A stretch of 64,000 bases of DNA from Flavobacterium sp. (GCF_027533505.1 NZ_JAPZUB010000008.1:50594-114593), one strand, 5' to 3'. Positions 43,897 to 53,159 are shown, counted from the stretch's first letter. Notes: a model not told the origin generated them from the letters alone. Numbers and translations are program-made.

Positions 43897-44850
43897 ATGG
43901 AGTATTTAGATTTTGAGCTTCCCATTAAAGAATTGGAAGACCAATTAGAAAAATGTGAGCTTATTGGTCAGGAGTCCAATGTGGATGTTACGAATACCTG
44001 CAAACAAATCGAAAAGAAATTAGAAGAAACCAAAAAGAAAATATATAAGAATCTAACCGCTTGGCAACGCGTGCAACTTTCGCGTCATCCCAACCGTCCA
44101 TATACGTTAGAATACATCACTACGCTCACCGACGGCACGTTCTTAGAACTCTTTGGCGACCGTAATTTTAAAGATGATAAAGCCATGATAGGCGGCTTAG
44201 GGAAAATAGGCGGACAGTCTTTTATGCTCATCGGTCAACAAAAAGGGATTAATACCAAAATGCGTCAATACCGCAATTTCGGGATGGCCAATCCTGAAGG
44301 GTATCGCAAAGCACTACGTTTGATGAAAATGGCTGAGAAGTTCGGTATTCCTGTAATCACCTTTATTGATACCCCTGGGGCGTATCCGGGGATGGAAGCA
44401 GAAGAACGTGGACAAGGGGAGGCTATTGCCCGAAATATCTTTGAAATGTCACGCTTACAAGTGCCTATCATTTGCGTCATCATTGGCGAAGGCGCTTCTG
44501 GAGGGGCCTTAGGAATTGGTGTAGGAGACCGCGTATTCATGTTGGAAAATACATGGTATTCCGTAATTTCTCCCGAATCCTGTTCGTCCATTTTGTGGAA
44601 AAGTTGGGATTATAAAGAGAAAGCTGCGGAGGCGTTGAAACTGACATCGACCGACATGAAAAAACAAAAGTTGGTCGACGATGTTATTCCCGAACCACTC
44701 GGTGGAGCCCACTACGACAAAGCAACGACATTTGCAACAGTGAAGGAATATATTTTAAATGCCTTCCAAGAACTCAAAGAATTATCAACATCCGAGCTTG
44801 TAGCCAATAGAATGGACAAGTACAGCAAGATGGGCGAGTTTAAAGAGTAA
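43897..44850 (+). CDS. accA: Acetyl-CoA carboxylase carboxyltransferase subunit alpha
   Basis: The protein is 317 aa. It starts [20 protein letters not shown] with a predicted coiled coil to about residue 60. The crotonase-fold core includes [38 protein letters not shown] and the oxyanion region [17 protein letters not shown]. It transfers carboxyl from biotin to acetyl-CoA, the first committed step in fatty acid synthesis. It stands alone with its own promoter-like element and a downstream terminator. Confidence 0.95.
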   Translation: MEYLDFELPIKELEDQLEKCELIGQESNVDVTNTCKQIEKKLEETKKKIYKNLTAWQRVQLSRHPNRPYTLEYITTLTDGTFLELFGDRNFKDDKAMIGGLGKIGGQSFMLIGQQKGINTKMRQYRNFGMANPEGYRKALRLMKMAEKFGIPVITFIDTPGAYPGMEAEERGQGEAIARNIFEMSRLQVPIICVIIGEGASGGALGIGVGDRVFMLENTWYSVISPESCSSILWKSWDYKEKAAEALKLTSTDMKKQKLVDDVIPEPLGGAHYDKATTFATVKEYILNAFQELKELSTSELVANRMDKYSKMGEFKE

Positions 44851-44872
44851 AAAAGAAGGATACAATACCCTT

Positions 44873-44904
44873 AATCCGAAGCCCGTGGTTTCGGATTTTT
44901 TTTG
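44873..44904 (+). terminator. Rho-independent terminator after accA
   Basis: AATCCGAA and TTCGGATT form an 8-bp stem with an ~9-base loop, followed by a T-run. Confidence 0.85.
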
Positions 44905-44992
44905 TGTTGTTAACAAAATATTAGGAGTTATAAACAAGGTGGTGGTAATAAATCCTCCTCCGGTTTTTAGTAGAATTGGTTACATTCGCTTT

Positions 44993-46537
44993 ATGGAAAA
45001 TTTACGCAATATTAACCCCGTAAAGGTGGATAAAACAACCTTAATTACGTTAGAAAAAGGGAAACTTCCGCCGCAAGCATTGGACTTGGAAGAGGCGGTT
45101 TTAGGGGCGATGATGATTGATAAAAAAGGAGTCGATGAGGTCATTGATATCCTGCAGCCCGATGCTTTTTACAAAGAAGCACATAAATTCATTTTTGAAG
45201 CTATTTTCCAACTCTTTACCGATTCCCAACCCATAGACTTATTAACCGTTTCGGCTCAACTAAAGAAAAACGGGAAGTTGGAAATGGCAGGCGGTGATTT
45301 TTACCTTATTCAGCTTACGCAAAAGATTTCTTCTTCGGCGCATATTGAGTTCCACTCACGCATCATTCTCCAGAAATATATTCAACGTTCGCTCATCAAA
45401 ATCTCTTCCGATATTATTGAAGAAGCCTACGAAGACGCAACGGACGTTTTCGATTTGCTTGATATGGCCGAGTCCAAATTGTATGAAGTTACCCAAGGCA
45501 ATATCAAGCGCAGCTCCGAAACAGCGCAAAGTTTGGTGATGCAAGCCAAAAAACGCATCGAAGAAATTTCCAATAAAGAAGGATTGAGCGGCGTCCCTAC
45601 CGGATTCCACAAACTCGATCAAGTTACCTCCGGTTGGCAACCCTCCGATTTGATTATTATCGCAGCACGTCCTGGGATGGGAAAAACAGCTTTTGTATTG
45701 TCGATGGCCCGAAACATTGCTATCGATTCCCAAAGTCCAGTAGCTGTATTTTCGCTCGAAATGTCCTCCGTTCAGTTGATTACCCGTTTGATTTCCTCCG
45801 AAACCGGTTTGTCTTCCGAGAAATTACGTACAGGGAAATTAGAAAAACACGAGTGGGAGCAGTTGAGTGTCAAAGTGCGCGATTTGGAAAAAGCACCGCT
45901 CTATATTGACGACACCCCATCGTTGTCGATTTTTGATTTGCGCGCCAAAGCGCGACGGTTGGCCTCACAACACGGCATTAAACTTATCATTATCGATTAC
46001 TTACAATTAATGACTGCGGGGGGTGCAGGCAAAGGCGGTGGAAATCGCGAACAAGAAATTTCTACCATTTCACGAAATTTAAAAGCCTTGGCCAAAGAAT
46101 TGGATGTTCCCGTAATTGCACTATCACAATTATCCCGTGCCGTTGAAACGCGGGGTTCAAGCAAGCGGCCCTTGCTTTCGGACCTACGTGAATCGGGAGC
46201 TATTGAGCAAGATGCCGATATCGTATCGTTTATTTATCGACCTGAATATTATAAAATTGAAGAATGGGATGATGATGAACAATCCCCCACACAAGGACAA
46301 GCGGAATTTATCATTGCAAAACACCGTAACGGTTCGTTGGAAAATATTCGCTTGAAATTTATAGGAAACCTCGGTAAATTTGATAACCTTGATGATTTTG
46401 CCAGTGGTTTTAGTGATTTACCGTCCAAAATGAATGCCGATGATAATCCGTTTTTCACCAAAAATCTGCCTTCACCCAACGACGCCTTCGGTGGACCGCC
46501 ACCTTCGCTCGAGGACGATAGTGATGTTCCTTTTTAA
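44993..46537 (+). CDS. dnaB: Replicative DNA helicase DnaB
   Basis: The protein is 514 aa. The N-terminal domain opens with PQALDLEEAVLGAMMIDKKG. The RecA-like C-terminal domain has Walker A in IAARPGMGKTAFVLSMARN, the B-type motif in KLIIIDYLQLMTAGG, and IALSQLSRAVETR with the following DLRESGAIEQDADI. It unwinds the fork during replication. The ATG at 44993 is chosen; the 36 residues upstream in the same frame overlap the accA terminator region. No intein is present. A terminator follows at once. Confidence 0.95.
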   Translation: MENLRNINPVKVDKTTLITLEKGKLPPQALDLEEAVLGAMMIDKKGVDEVIDILQPDAFYKEAHKFIFEAIFQLFTDSQPIDLLTVSAQLKKNGKLEMAGGDFYLIQLTQKISSSAHIEFHSRIILQKYIQRSLIKISSDIIEEAYEDATDVFDLLDMAESKLYEVTQGNIKRSSETAQSLVMQAKKRIEEISNKEGLSGVPTGFHKLDQVTSGWQPSDLIIIAARPGMGKTAFVLSMARNIAIDSQSPVAVFSLEMSSVQLITRLISSETGLSSEKLRTGKLEKHEWEQLSVKVRDLEKAPLYIDDTPSLSIFDLRAKARRLASQHGIKLIIIDYLQLMTAGGAGKGGGNREQEISTISRNLKALAKELDVPVIALSQLSRAVETRGSSKRPLLSDLRESGAIEQDADIVSFIYRPEYYKIEEWDDDEQSPTQGQAEFIIAKHRNGSLENIRLKFIGNLGKFDNLDDFASGFSDLPSKMNADDNPFFTKNLPSPNDAFGGPPPSLEDDSDVPF

Positions 46538-46547
46538 AAATTAGCGA

Positions 46548-46574
46548 AAACAGGTAGAAATACCTGTTTTTTTT
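46548..46574 (+). terminator. Rho-independent terminator after dnaB
   Basis: AAACAGGTA and TACCTGTTT form a 9-bp stem with a GAAA loop, followed by Ts. Confidence 0.9.
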
Positions 46575-46621
46575 GCCCAAAAAGTTATATTTATGTCATC
46601 AAACTAAAAACCCTAAAACAT

Positions 46622-46939
46622 ATGAAAGCTGAACCCGTAAATGTCATTCCTTTGACACAAGCACAAACCTGGGCCAAACGTTGGCAAGAAGCCAGCTCTG
46701 TAGATATCAAAGCGTTTTTGATTCCCGAAATTGACGTTACGCAAGTGCTCAACGAACCCAATGTTGAAAATCTTCGCGCTTATTTGGGTATTGATGACAC
46801 CGGCAATCCCAAGCTGATGATTGTTGGGGTTGATAAAAATGGGGTCGATTTAATCAATTACGATCAAGGATTGTACGTTTATGATATGACCTCACCCTGT
46901 CCCAAAAACTGCGATTATACCAGTCCGTTAATGGGGTAA
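46622..46939 (+). CDS. Conserved small protein (105 aa), unknown function
   Basis: The protein is 105 aa with no signal peptide. It begins MKAEPVNVIPLTQAQTWAKR and has a middle acidic beta-like part (LMIVGVDKNGVDLINYDQG). The C-terminus CPKNCDYTSPLMG carries a Cys-x3-Cys that could bind metal or form a disulfide. I do not recognise a named family, although similar flavobacterial proteins come to mind. It is 3 bases before the membrane protein of the two-component run and so may be co-transcribed with it. An upstream TATATTTA near 46586 is only a weak promoter match. Confidence 0.65.
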   Translation: MKAEPVNVIPLTQAQTWAKRWQEASSVDIKAFLIPEIDVTQVLNEPNVENLRAYLGIDDTGNPKLMIVGVDKNGVDLINYDQGLYVYDMTSPCPKNCDYTSPLMG

Positions 46940-46942
46940 TGA

Positions 46943-47584
46943 ATGCTCATTTTTATTAAACAACTTTATTATTTAATCCAAATCGGAGTCATTTTGGTGT
47001 TGTGGGTTCGTTTTTTTAAAACATCCCGCGCACTACAATGGCTCACGATTTATGCGACAACAATGGGGGTGATTGAAACGTTAAACAAAGCACTTTCTTC
47101 CCTTGGGATTCACAACCTGTTTTTGTCGCATTTTTATTTTATATTCCAATTTTTACTGCTTTCAGGATTTTATTTTACAGTACTTGATAAGGCCAAAAAT
47201 AGGCGCTGGATTCAAATTATGGTTCCCGTGATCCTACTCGTAAATGGGGTGCCTTATCTCGTAAACCCTCAACTATTTCACGATTTTAATCCCGTTGAAA
47301 TTTACTTGTTATCGATGCCTATTGTCATTTATGCTACATGGCATCTGTACCAAATGTTGGATGGGGATAAAACTTTTTACTATTTTACTTTAGGCGTTGT
47401 TTTGTATGTTATGGGGAGTGCGGCCTTATTTTTAGCCCATTTTTTAATGGTGAAAATAGCGTACGATTTTCCTTTTTGGCTCATTTCGGGATTCAATCTC
47501 TTTTTATACACCGTTTTTCAAATGCTCATGGCCTATCAAGTGTATCAACTTTTTAAATTAAATTATGGAACTAACGTGGAGTGA
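46943..47584 (+). CDS. Polytopic membrane protein upstream of histidine kinase
   Basis: The protein is 213 aa with about seven hydrophobic segments and very short loops. No enzymatic motif is visible. The stop lies inside the histidine kinase gene (20-base overlap), which points to stoichiometric production with the kinase. It could be a membrane sensor or modulator for the kinase, whose own sensory part is a single helix. The family was not recognised; this role is inference from context. Confidence 0.7.
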   Translation: MLIFIKQLYYLIQIGVILVLWVRFFKTSRALQWLTIYATTMGVIETLNKALSSLGIHNLFLSHFYFIFQFLLLSGFYFTVLDKAKNRRWIQIMVPVILLVNGVPYLVNPQLFHDFNPVEIYLLSMPIVIYATWHLYQMLDGDKTFYYFTLGVVLYVMGSAALFLAHFLMVKIAYDFPFWLISGFNLFLYTVFQMLMAYQVYQLFKLNYGTNVE

Positions 47585-48365
47585 ATCAACCGTTGTGCAA
47601 ACCATTGTGTGGACATTTCTCGCGTTTTTGTCCATGGCGATAGTACTTATCTTGTTTTTTTATTTTTCCCGAAAAAAAATCGTGGCCAAAGAAATTGAAA
47701 AACGGGAATTAGAAGTCAATCATCAAAAAGCCTTGTTGCAGGCGGTACTATTTACCCAAGAGGAAGAGCGAAAACGAATTGCGCAAGACCTACACGATGA
47801 CATTAGTTCCAAGCTCAACGTGGTTACCCTGCATACCCATTTACTCAAAACACCCAATTTAGAGGAAAATGAACGGTTTGAAATCATGGAAAATATCGAA
47901 AAGCTTACCAGCAAAGCATTAGAAAGTGCACGACGTATCGCCCACGATTTGTTGCCTCCAGTGTTGGAAAAATTTGGACTACAAGCGGGCGTTGACGAAT
48001 TGGTCTTGGAATACAATACCACACAAAAAGTAAGTGTTTCTCGCACAGGCGAAGGCTCCTTTGATAGCTTATCTTCCGAAAAGCAATTGCCTGTTTTTCG
48101 TATTCTACAAGAGTTGTTGCACAATTCCGTTCGCCATGGAAAAGCGTCCGAAGTACTTATCCATGTTGAAATGCTTGCGACGCATTGGCGGTTGGATTAC
48201 CGTGACAATGGGTGCGGATTTGAGGTCAATGATCCCAAAGTACGCAAAGGAATTGGCTTGCGCAATATTGAAAGTCGCGTGGGGCTCCTTCATGGAGCGC
48301 TTACCTTGAAGGCACAACCCGGTCAAGGAGTACATTATCAAATTACGTTTCCAAATGAAAAATAA
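47565..48365 (+). CDS. NarL-type sensor histidine kinase
   Basis: The protein is 266 aa. One membrane helix (about residues 12-34) is followed by a short coil and a HisKA_3 dimerisation domain with the phosphorylated histidine His77 in RKRIAQDLHDDISSKLN. The HATPase domain shows ILQELLHNSVRHGKAS (N box) and YRDNGCGFEVNDPKV with GIGLRNIESRV (G boxes). There is almost no extracytoplasmic sensory region. It overlaps both the upstream membrane protein gene and the response regulator gene (11 bases). The signal is unknown. Confidence 0.9.
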   Translation: MELTWSESTVVQTIVWTFLAFLSMAIVLILFFYFSRKKIVAKEIEKRELEVNHQKALLQAVLFTQEEERKRIAQDLHDDISSKLNVVTLHTHLLKTPNLEENERFEIMENIEKLTSKALESARRIAHDLLPPVLEKFGLQAGVDELVLEYNTTQKVSVSRTGEGSFDSLSSEKQLPVFRILQELLHNSVRHGKASEVLIHVEMLATHWRLDYRDNGCGFEVNDPKVRKGIGLRNIESRVGLLHGALTLKAQPGQGVHYQITFPNEK

Positions 48366-49020
48366 AATAAAAATTCTACTCGCGGATGACGAGGAGTTGT
48401 TCCGAAAAGGCTTGTATTTTTTACTGCAACGCGAGTCCGACATGGAGGTAATTTTTGAAGCGTCCAACGGGCAACAAGTACTGGATTTTCTAGAAAATAC
48501 CGATACCTATCCCGATATCATTTTAATGGATTTAAAAATGCCAGACGTTAATGGAGTCGAAGCTACGCGGATGGTTCACAAAGCCTTTCCGGTTATAAAA
48601 ACCATTGCATTAACGAGTTACCATACCCGTGCCTTCATTGCCAATATGTTGCATGTGGGCGCCTCTGCTTATTTGGTCAAAAATGCTTCCCCCGCTCTAA
48701 TGGTCGAAACCCTACGACAAGTTTATGAAAAAGGATTTTACTACACGCCCGAAGTCCTCGAAGTTATTCAACAAGATATCGTTACGCAAACGCCCCGATT
48801 GCGATTTGCCACCGATGATTTAACCAACCGCGAACGGGAAGTTTTGCAATTGCTTTGTCAACAATTCAACACCCAAGAAATTGCGGATAAACTGTTTATC
48901 AGTCCCCGTACCGTCGAAGGACACCGCAATAATCTGCTGCTGAAAACCGAATCACGCAACATAGCAGGCTTGGTCGTTTATGCCATTCAAAACAAAATTG
49001 TCACACTCGAGGGGTTGTAA
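48355..49020 (+). CDS. LuxR/NarL family response regulator
   Basis: The protein is 221 aa. The receiver domain has acidic residues in ILLADDEELFRKGL, the phospho-acceptor Asp59 in DIILMDLKMPDVNG, Thr/Ser in TIALTSYHTRAF and Lys in SAYLVKNASPAL. The C-terminal GerE-type helix-turn-helix is LTNREREVLQLLCQQFN followed by IADKLFISPRTVEGHRNNL. It pairs with the kinase encoded just upstream. Target genes cannot be named; a DNA-binding site was not identifiable by eye. Confidence 0.93.
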   Translation: MKNKIKILLADDEELFRKGLYFLLQRESDMEVIFEASNGQQVLDFLENTDTYPDIILMDLKMPDVNGVEATRMVHKAFPVIKTIALTSYHTRAFIANMLHVGASAYLVKNASPALMVETLRQVYEKGFYYTPEVLEVIQQDIVTQTPRLRFATDDLTNREREVLQLLCQQFNTQEIADKLFISPRTVEGHRNNLLLKTESRNIAGLVVYAIQNKIVTLEGL

Positions 49021-49050
49021 AAAAAACACCGACTACTAGGAATCGGTGTT
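49019..49050 (-). terminator. Terminator for the minus-strand 45-aa gene
   Basis: On the minus strand AACACCGA and TCGGTGTT form an 8-bp stem with a 10-base loop, followed by eight Ts. On the plus strand no T-run follows, so the signal points to minus-strand transcription. Confidence 0.7.
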
Positions 49051-49103
49051 GCATAGTATCGGTTTTGGCGTACAACATTACTTGAGAATGGGCGATAGGA
49101 GCG

Positions 49104-49241
49104 TTAACTCAGTAAAAAATTAACCGATAAAATTAAATAGACCAATAGTAAGATGAGTATGCAGCTCAAACCTAGTTTGGTGCCTACGCTCATATTTTTC
49201 ATGGCGTTTTTCATTACAAATGCGGTTGGGTTGTTAGTCAT
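49104..49241 (-). CDS. Predicted 45-aa single-TM protein
   Basis: This small reading frame is MTNNPTAFVMKNAMKNMSVG followed by TKLGLSCILILLLVYLILSV and NFLLS, with a basic, Met-rich first part and one hydrophobic helix. A minus-strand terminator lies 53 bases downstream. Minus-strand TAATTTTG, matching TAnnTTTG, lies only 5 bases before the first ATG, so translation may start at one of the inner ATGs (Met10, 14 or 17). The rival plus-strand 60-codon frame over the same bases (49153-49335) has no supporting signal. Function unknown; the 49021-49377 interval holds nothing else that I can support. Confidence 0.5.
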   Translation of the reverse strand: MTNNPTAFVMKNAMKNMSVGTKLGLSCILILLLVYLILSVNFLLS

Positions 49242-49377
49242 GATTCAAAATTACAATTCGTGTTTTTATTACCTATACGTATTTTTACGTGTTTTGTATG
49301 TTTCTAGAATTAACAAATCTTTGTTGCTTAAATAGCAGAGAAAACTGTAAATTCGAAACAAATTTAGAAGTACTGCT

Positions 49378-50643
49378 ATGAAAAATTGGGGCTCAATTTG
49401 TGTAGGGTTGTTTTTACTTTGTTTAGGGCAGGTTTACGCCAATTTTATTCTTTTACCCATGGACGATGTGTCGCAAAAAAACCATCTCAAAGCCTATGGG
49501 ATTACGTATTGGGTACTGTCCAAAGACTATAAAGCTAGCTGGCTCCTTAACTATCGTGGGGGCTCTTTTCTACTTCCCGATGCGCCCGAAATTCGCAAAG
49601 AATGTCAGATTCGCGGGGTGAGCTTTGAAATCCTCTCCGACGGCGAAGCCAATCAAATTCTGGAAGAAATTTCGAGTCCCTCCCAAAACATGGAAACGGT
49701 TGTTTTGGAAAAAGCACCCAAAATAGCAGTCTACACCCCCAAAGGCAAACAACCCTGGGACGATGCCGTAACCATGGTGCTCACGTATGCCGAAATTCCT
49801 TTTACACCCATTTATGACGAAGAAGTGCTCACGGATCAATTGCTTTTTTACGATTGGTTGCACTTACACCATGAGGATTTCTCGGGCCAATACGGTAAAT
49901 TCTATGGCGCTTACCGCAATGCTCCCTGGTATATCGAACAAAAGCGCGAGGCTGAAGTACTTGCTGCCAAATTGGGATTCACCAAAGTTTCTGAAGCGAA
50001 ATTGGCCGTTGCCAAAAAAATACGCGATTTCGTTATCGGCGGTGGTTTCATGTTTGCCATGTGCTCAGCTACAGACAGTTTTGATATTGCTCTGGCAGCC
50101 GAAGGCGTTGATATTTGTGAACCCATGTTTGATGGCGATGACAGCGATCCCAACTACCAAGCACGTATCGATTATACGCGCACTTTTGCGTTCAAAGATT
50201 TTATCCTCGAACGCCGCCCTGAACGCTACGAGTTCTCCGATATCGATATGACCGAAAAACGACGCGTACCTTTTGAAAAAGACTATTTTACCTTGATGGA
50301 ATACTCTGCCAAATGGGACGTGATTCCGAGCATGTTATGCCAAAACCATACCCAACTGGTCAAAGGATTTATGGGTCAAACGACCGCATTCGACCGCACG
50401 AATATCAAATCCAATGTCCTGGTCTTGGGCGAATGCCAAATAAATGAAGAAGCCCGCTACATACACGGCCAAAAGGGGAAAGGCTTTTTCACGTTTTTCG
50501 GGGGGCACGATCCCGAAGATTACCGCCATCAAGTGGGCGACGAACCTACCGTATTGGACCTGCATCCCACCTCACCCGGATTTCGTTTGATTCTCAACAA
50601 CGTTCTATTTCCCGCCGCCAAGAAGAAAAAGCAAAAAACATAG
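49378..50643 (+). CDS. Exported protein of the 'asparagine synthetase B'-like family
   Basis: The protein is 421 aa with a signal peptide (cleavage near LGQVYA). FILLPMDDVSQKNHLKAYGI follows. The middle has LAVAKKIRDFVIGGGFMFAM and MCSATDSFDIALAAEG, and FFTFFGGHDPEDYRHQVGDE lies near the C-terminus, a layout like a class I glutamine amidotransferase or ThuA-type fold with a Cys-Ser region. Bacteroidota relatives are, as I recall, commonly named asparagine synthetase B, but no PPi-loop (SGGxDS) or N-terminal Cys2 is present, so that name is doubtful. It is periplasmic by prediction. Function unknown. Confidence 0.65.
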   Translation: MKNWGSICVGLFLLCLGQVYANFILLPMDDVSQKNHLKAYGITYWVLSKDYKASWLLNYRGGSFLLPDAPEIRKECQIRGVSFEILSDGEANQILEEISSPSQNMETVVLEKAPKIAVYTPKGKQPWDDAVTMVLTYAEIPFTPIYDEEVLTDQLLFYDWLHLHHEDFSGQYGKFYGAYRNAPWYIEQKREAEVLAAKLGFTKVSEAKLAVAKKIRDFVIGGGFMFAMCSATDSFDIALAAEGVDICEPMFDGDDSDPNYQARIDYTRTFAFKDFILERRPERYEFSDIDMTEKRRVPFEKDYFTLMEYSAKWDVIPSMLCQNHTQLVKGFMGQTTAFDRTNIKSNVLVLGECQINEEARYIHGQKGKGFFTFFGGHDPEDYRHQVGDEPTVLDLHPTSPGFRLILNNVLFPAAKKKKQKT

Positions 50644-50696
50644 CAGAAACGCACAATGGCGTACGGTTTTACCGTAAGTTTTCACGGTTGATTTTT

Positions 50697-50798
50697 AGGA
50701 GCACCTGTATCGTTTTCAAAAGTACCCTCCTCCCGTTTTCGCCCGTCGCTTTTCCGCTGCGCTACAAGAGCTCCAACAAGGGCTCTACCGGGGCTAGT
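50697..50798 (-). repeat. Dispersed-repeat-like intergenic element, type C
   Basis: Read on the minus strand: TTACTAGCCCCGGTAGAG ... TTGTAGCGCAGCGGAAAAG ... GGTGCTCCTAAAAA. It is richer in G+C than its flanks and codes for nothing. It resembles 'TAGCCC...GCTCC' elements that I remember from flavobacterial genomes. There is only one copy in this window, so the call rests on recollection. Confidence 0.4.
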
Positions 50799-50827
50799 AA
50801 GGGCATGCTGTTTTTCAAAGGCATAAA

Positions 50828-50872
50828 AAAACCCAAATTCCGTTGGAAATACAATGTGGAATCTGGGTTTTT
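50828..50872. terminator. Bidirectional terminator between convergent genes
   Basis: AAACCCA-x-ATTCC pairs with GGAAT-x-TGGGTTT, flanked by an A-run and a T-run, so it can act on both strands. It lies between the convergent 49378-50643 and 50916-53051 genes. Confidence 0.75.
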
Positions 50873-50915
50873 ATTATTGGAATTTCCAATTTTATAATTG
50901 GAATTTGAAATTTTA

Positions 50916-53051
50916 CTATTTGTTATTTTCAAGAATATAATGCAGCACTTTGGTCATCAAATGCACTCGATCTTTCCCCGTTACATTGTGTTTGTGCATC
51001 GGGTAGGGGAAGTAGTCGGCTTGTTTGCCCGCTTCAATCAATTTTTTAACCAAAGCCAAATTATGTTGCTCCACCACCACATCATCCGAAGTGCCGTGAA
51101 TCAGCAATAACTTTCCGGTCAAATTTTTAGCGTATTGACTCACATTGGCCGTTGTGTAGCCCTCAGGATTTTCCTCGGGCGTGTCCATATAGCGTTCCCC
51201 ATACATCACTTCATACCATTTCCAATCAATCACAGGGCCGCCGGCAACCCCTACTTTAAAAACATTGGGGTGACGCAACAATAACGAGGTTGTCATAAAA
51301 CCGCCATAACTCCACCCATGTACCGCCAATCGATTGGCATCCACATACGGTAAGGTCTTTAAGTATTCAACCCCCTTCAATTGATCGGCCATTTCATGAT
51401 TCCCCAAATTGCGGTGAATGACACTTTCAAACGCAAAGCCCCGATTGTCCGAGCCGCGGTTGTCTACCGTAAATACCAAATACCCTTGTTCAGCCATCCA
51501 ATACATCCATAAATTGGCTCCTAATAGGTAGGAGTTGGTAATCATTTGTGCATGCGGTCCCCCGTACACGTAAACCAACACGGGATATTTTTTGGAAGGA
51601 TCAAAATTACTCGGCTTGATCAACCGTGTAAATAAATCAGTAGTACCATCGGCAGCTTTTATCGTATTGATTTCGGCACTGCCTATTGCATACCCCTCAT
51701 ATTTGTTGCTGCTGGTCATTAACACCGTTGCCTTTCCTTTGGCATTCCAAAGTACCGATTGGGAAGGCGTTGTTGCATTGGAATATTCGTCAAACAACCA
51801 CTGTCCATCGGGCGATAAAATACCGTTGTGAACCCCAAGGGTAGTAGATACTAAGGTTTGCTTTCCTTTTACAGTTACCTTATACAAGAGCATATTGGTG
51901 CCCTGTTCGCCTGTCGCTTTAAAGTACACCACGGTGCCAGCAGAATTCGCTCCGATGATTTCGCGGGTAGGAAATTTGTTTTGCGTTAATTGTTGTATCA
52001 ATTTCCCGTTTATATCGTAATAATACAAGTTTTGAAATCCATCACGTTCGCTAAACCAAATGAAATTAGTTGATTGCGCCGAAGGGAAAAAAGCCTCATG
52101 CTCGGGTTCCACCCAACGCTCATGGGTTTCCTGAATCAACGTGCGCACAAAAGAGCCCGTAGCGGCTTCATAGAGGTTCAAATGCATCGAATTTTGCCCG
52201 CGGTTTAATTCGGCAATTAAAACATATTTTTCATCCGGTGTCCATGAAAGATTGGTCATGTAATCATTCAATCCCCCACTTTTTGGACGAATAAAAACGG
52301 TTTTACCCGAAGCCAAATGATAAATTCCTACGCGCACTTGCTCTGACGCTTGTCCCGCCATCGGATACTTGATAGGCATTAATTTTCCTGGCGTTTGGGT
52401 CATGTCCAATAACGAATAGTCTGCCACTTGGGTTTCGTCTTTTTGGTAAAAGGCAAGGAAAGTGCTTTTGGGTGACCAAAAAATTCCTCCACTTATCCCA
52501 AACTCATTCCGCGAAATGGATTGTCCCGACACCATGCCTACCGACGACTCTTGGGTTACGGCAATTTCTTGTGAACCTGTTTGCAAATAAAGATTGTTGC
52601 CTTTGGTGTAGGCTATTTTTTGTTTTGCCGCATCTGGAGTTGTGTTTTCGGCTTCTTCAGGAAGGGAAAAGAGAAGTTTTCCCGATTTTGTCCCGCGATT
52701 GTATTGGTAATACTTCCCATTTTCGGTAACCAAAATATGACTATTATCGATCCATTGAAGGCCAAAGAAATTAGTGATTTTAGTTCCTAAAGCGGCATTG
52801 AGTTCCGCTAGCGTTATGCCTTCTTTGGCTTCAGTACGCGTTGCTGACGCCTGCATCATTTTTGTCCACGTATTAGTGTAATAAACATAATCCGTTGACC
52901 CGGGGATCCATTGAAATCCCGTCATGCGATCGGCCCCAAATTTTCGATTTTGTTGCAAGACGCTCTCTTCCAACGTGATTGTTTTTAATTGGGCCGAACT
53001 CCAGCCAAAAACCAAGAGCCATCCCAATACAATTCCAAATTTTTTCTTCAT
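50916..53051 (-). CDS. S9 family peptidase, dipeptidyl peptidase IV type
   Basis: The protein is 711 aa with a signal peptide (GWLLVFGWSSAQ). An N-terminal eight-bladed propeller of about 450 residues is followed by an alpha/beta hydrolase domain. The catalytic Ser is in VHGWSYGGFMTTSLLLRHP, the Asp in LIHGTSDDVVVEQH and the His in MHKHNVTGKDRVHL. It should remove dipeptides after proline or alanine in the periplasm. The family's dipeptide-binding Glu pair is probably in the ISRNEFGISGGIFWSP-like region. It is convergent with the preceding gene and has no close operon partner. Confidence 0.93.
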   Translation of the reverse strand: MKKKFGIVLGWLLVFGWSSAQLKTITLEESVLQQNRKFGADRMTGFQWIPGSTDYVYYTNTWTKMMQASATRTEAKEGITLAELNAALGTKITNFFGLQWIDNSHILVTENGKYYQYNRGTKSGKLLFSLPEEAENTTPDAAKQKIAYTKGNNLYLQTGSQEIAVTQESSVGMVSGQSISRNEFGISGGIFWSPKSTFLAFYQKDETQVADYSLLDMTQTPGKLMPIKYPMAGQASEQVRVGIYHLASGKTVFIRPKSGGLNDYMTNLSWTPDEKYVLIAELNRGQNSMHLNLYEAATGSFVRTLIQETHERWVEPEHEAFFPSAQSTNFIWFSERDGFQNLYYYDINGKLIQQLTQNKFPTREIIGANSAGTVVYFKATGEQGTNMLLYKVTVKGKQTLVSTTLGVHNGILSPDGQWLFDEYSNATTPSQSVLWNAKGKATVLMTSSNKYEGYAIGSAEINTIKAADGTTDLFTRLIKPSNFDPSKKYPVLVYVYGGPHAQMITNSYLLGANLWMYWMAEQGYLVFTVDNRGSDNRGFAFESVIHRNLGNHEMADQLKGVEYLKTLPYVDANRLAVHGWSYGGFMTTSLLLRHPNVFKVGVAGGPVIDWKWYEVMYGERYMDTPEENPEGYTTANVSQYAKNLTGKLLLIHGTSDDVVVEQHNLALVKKLIEAGKQADYFPYPMHKHNVTGKDRVHLMTKVLHYILENNK

Positions 53052-53124
53052 GAGTATAGAGGTTTGTGGGGTAAAAATACGGATTTCATGGGGAACTCCC
53101 TACTGCCACTAGGCGCGAATCAGC

Positions 53125-53157
53125 AAAAAAAAGGACAACGTATACGTTGCCCTTTTC
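53125..53157 (-). terminator. Terminator after secreted protein gene
   Basis: On the minus strand AAAAGGGCAACGTATACGTTGTCCTTTT folds around a GTAC-type palindrome with a T8 tail, two bases after the stop at 53160. Confidence 0.8.
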
Positions 53158-53159
53158 CT

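Noticed and set aside
45356..45733. Minus-strand frame of 125 codons inside dnaB
   Set aside because: dnaB has clear helicase motifs over the same bases, so this is a shadow.
49153..49335. 60-codon plus-strand frame
   Set aside because: It overlaps the minus-strand 45-aa frame, which has a terminator and promoter-like element on its own strand; the plus-strand frame has neither.
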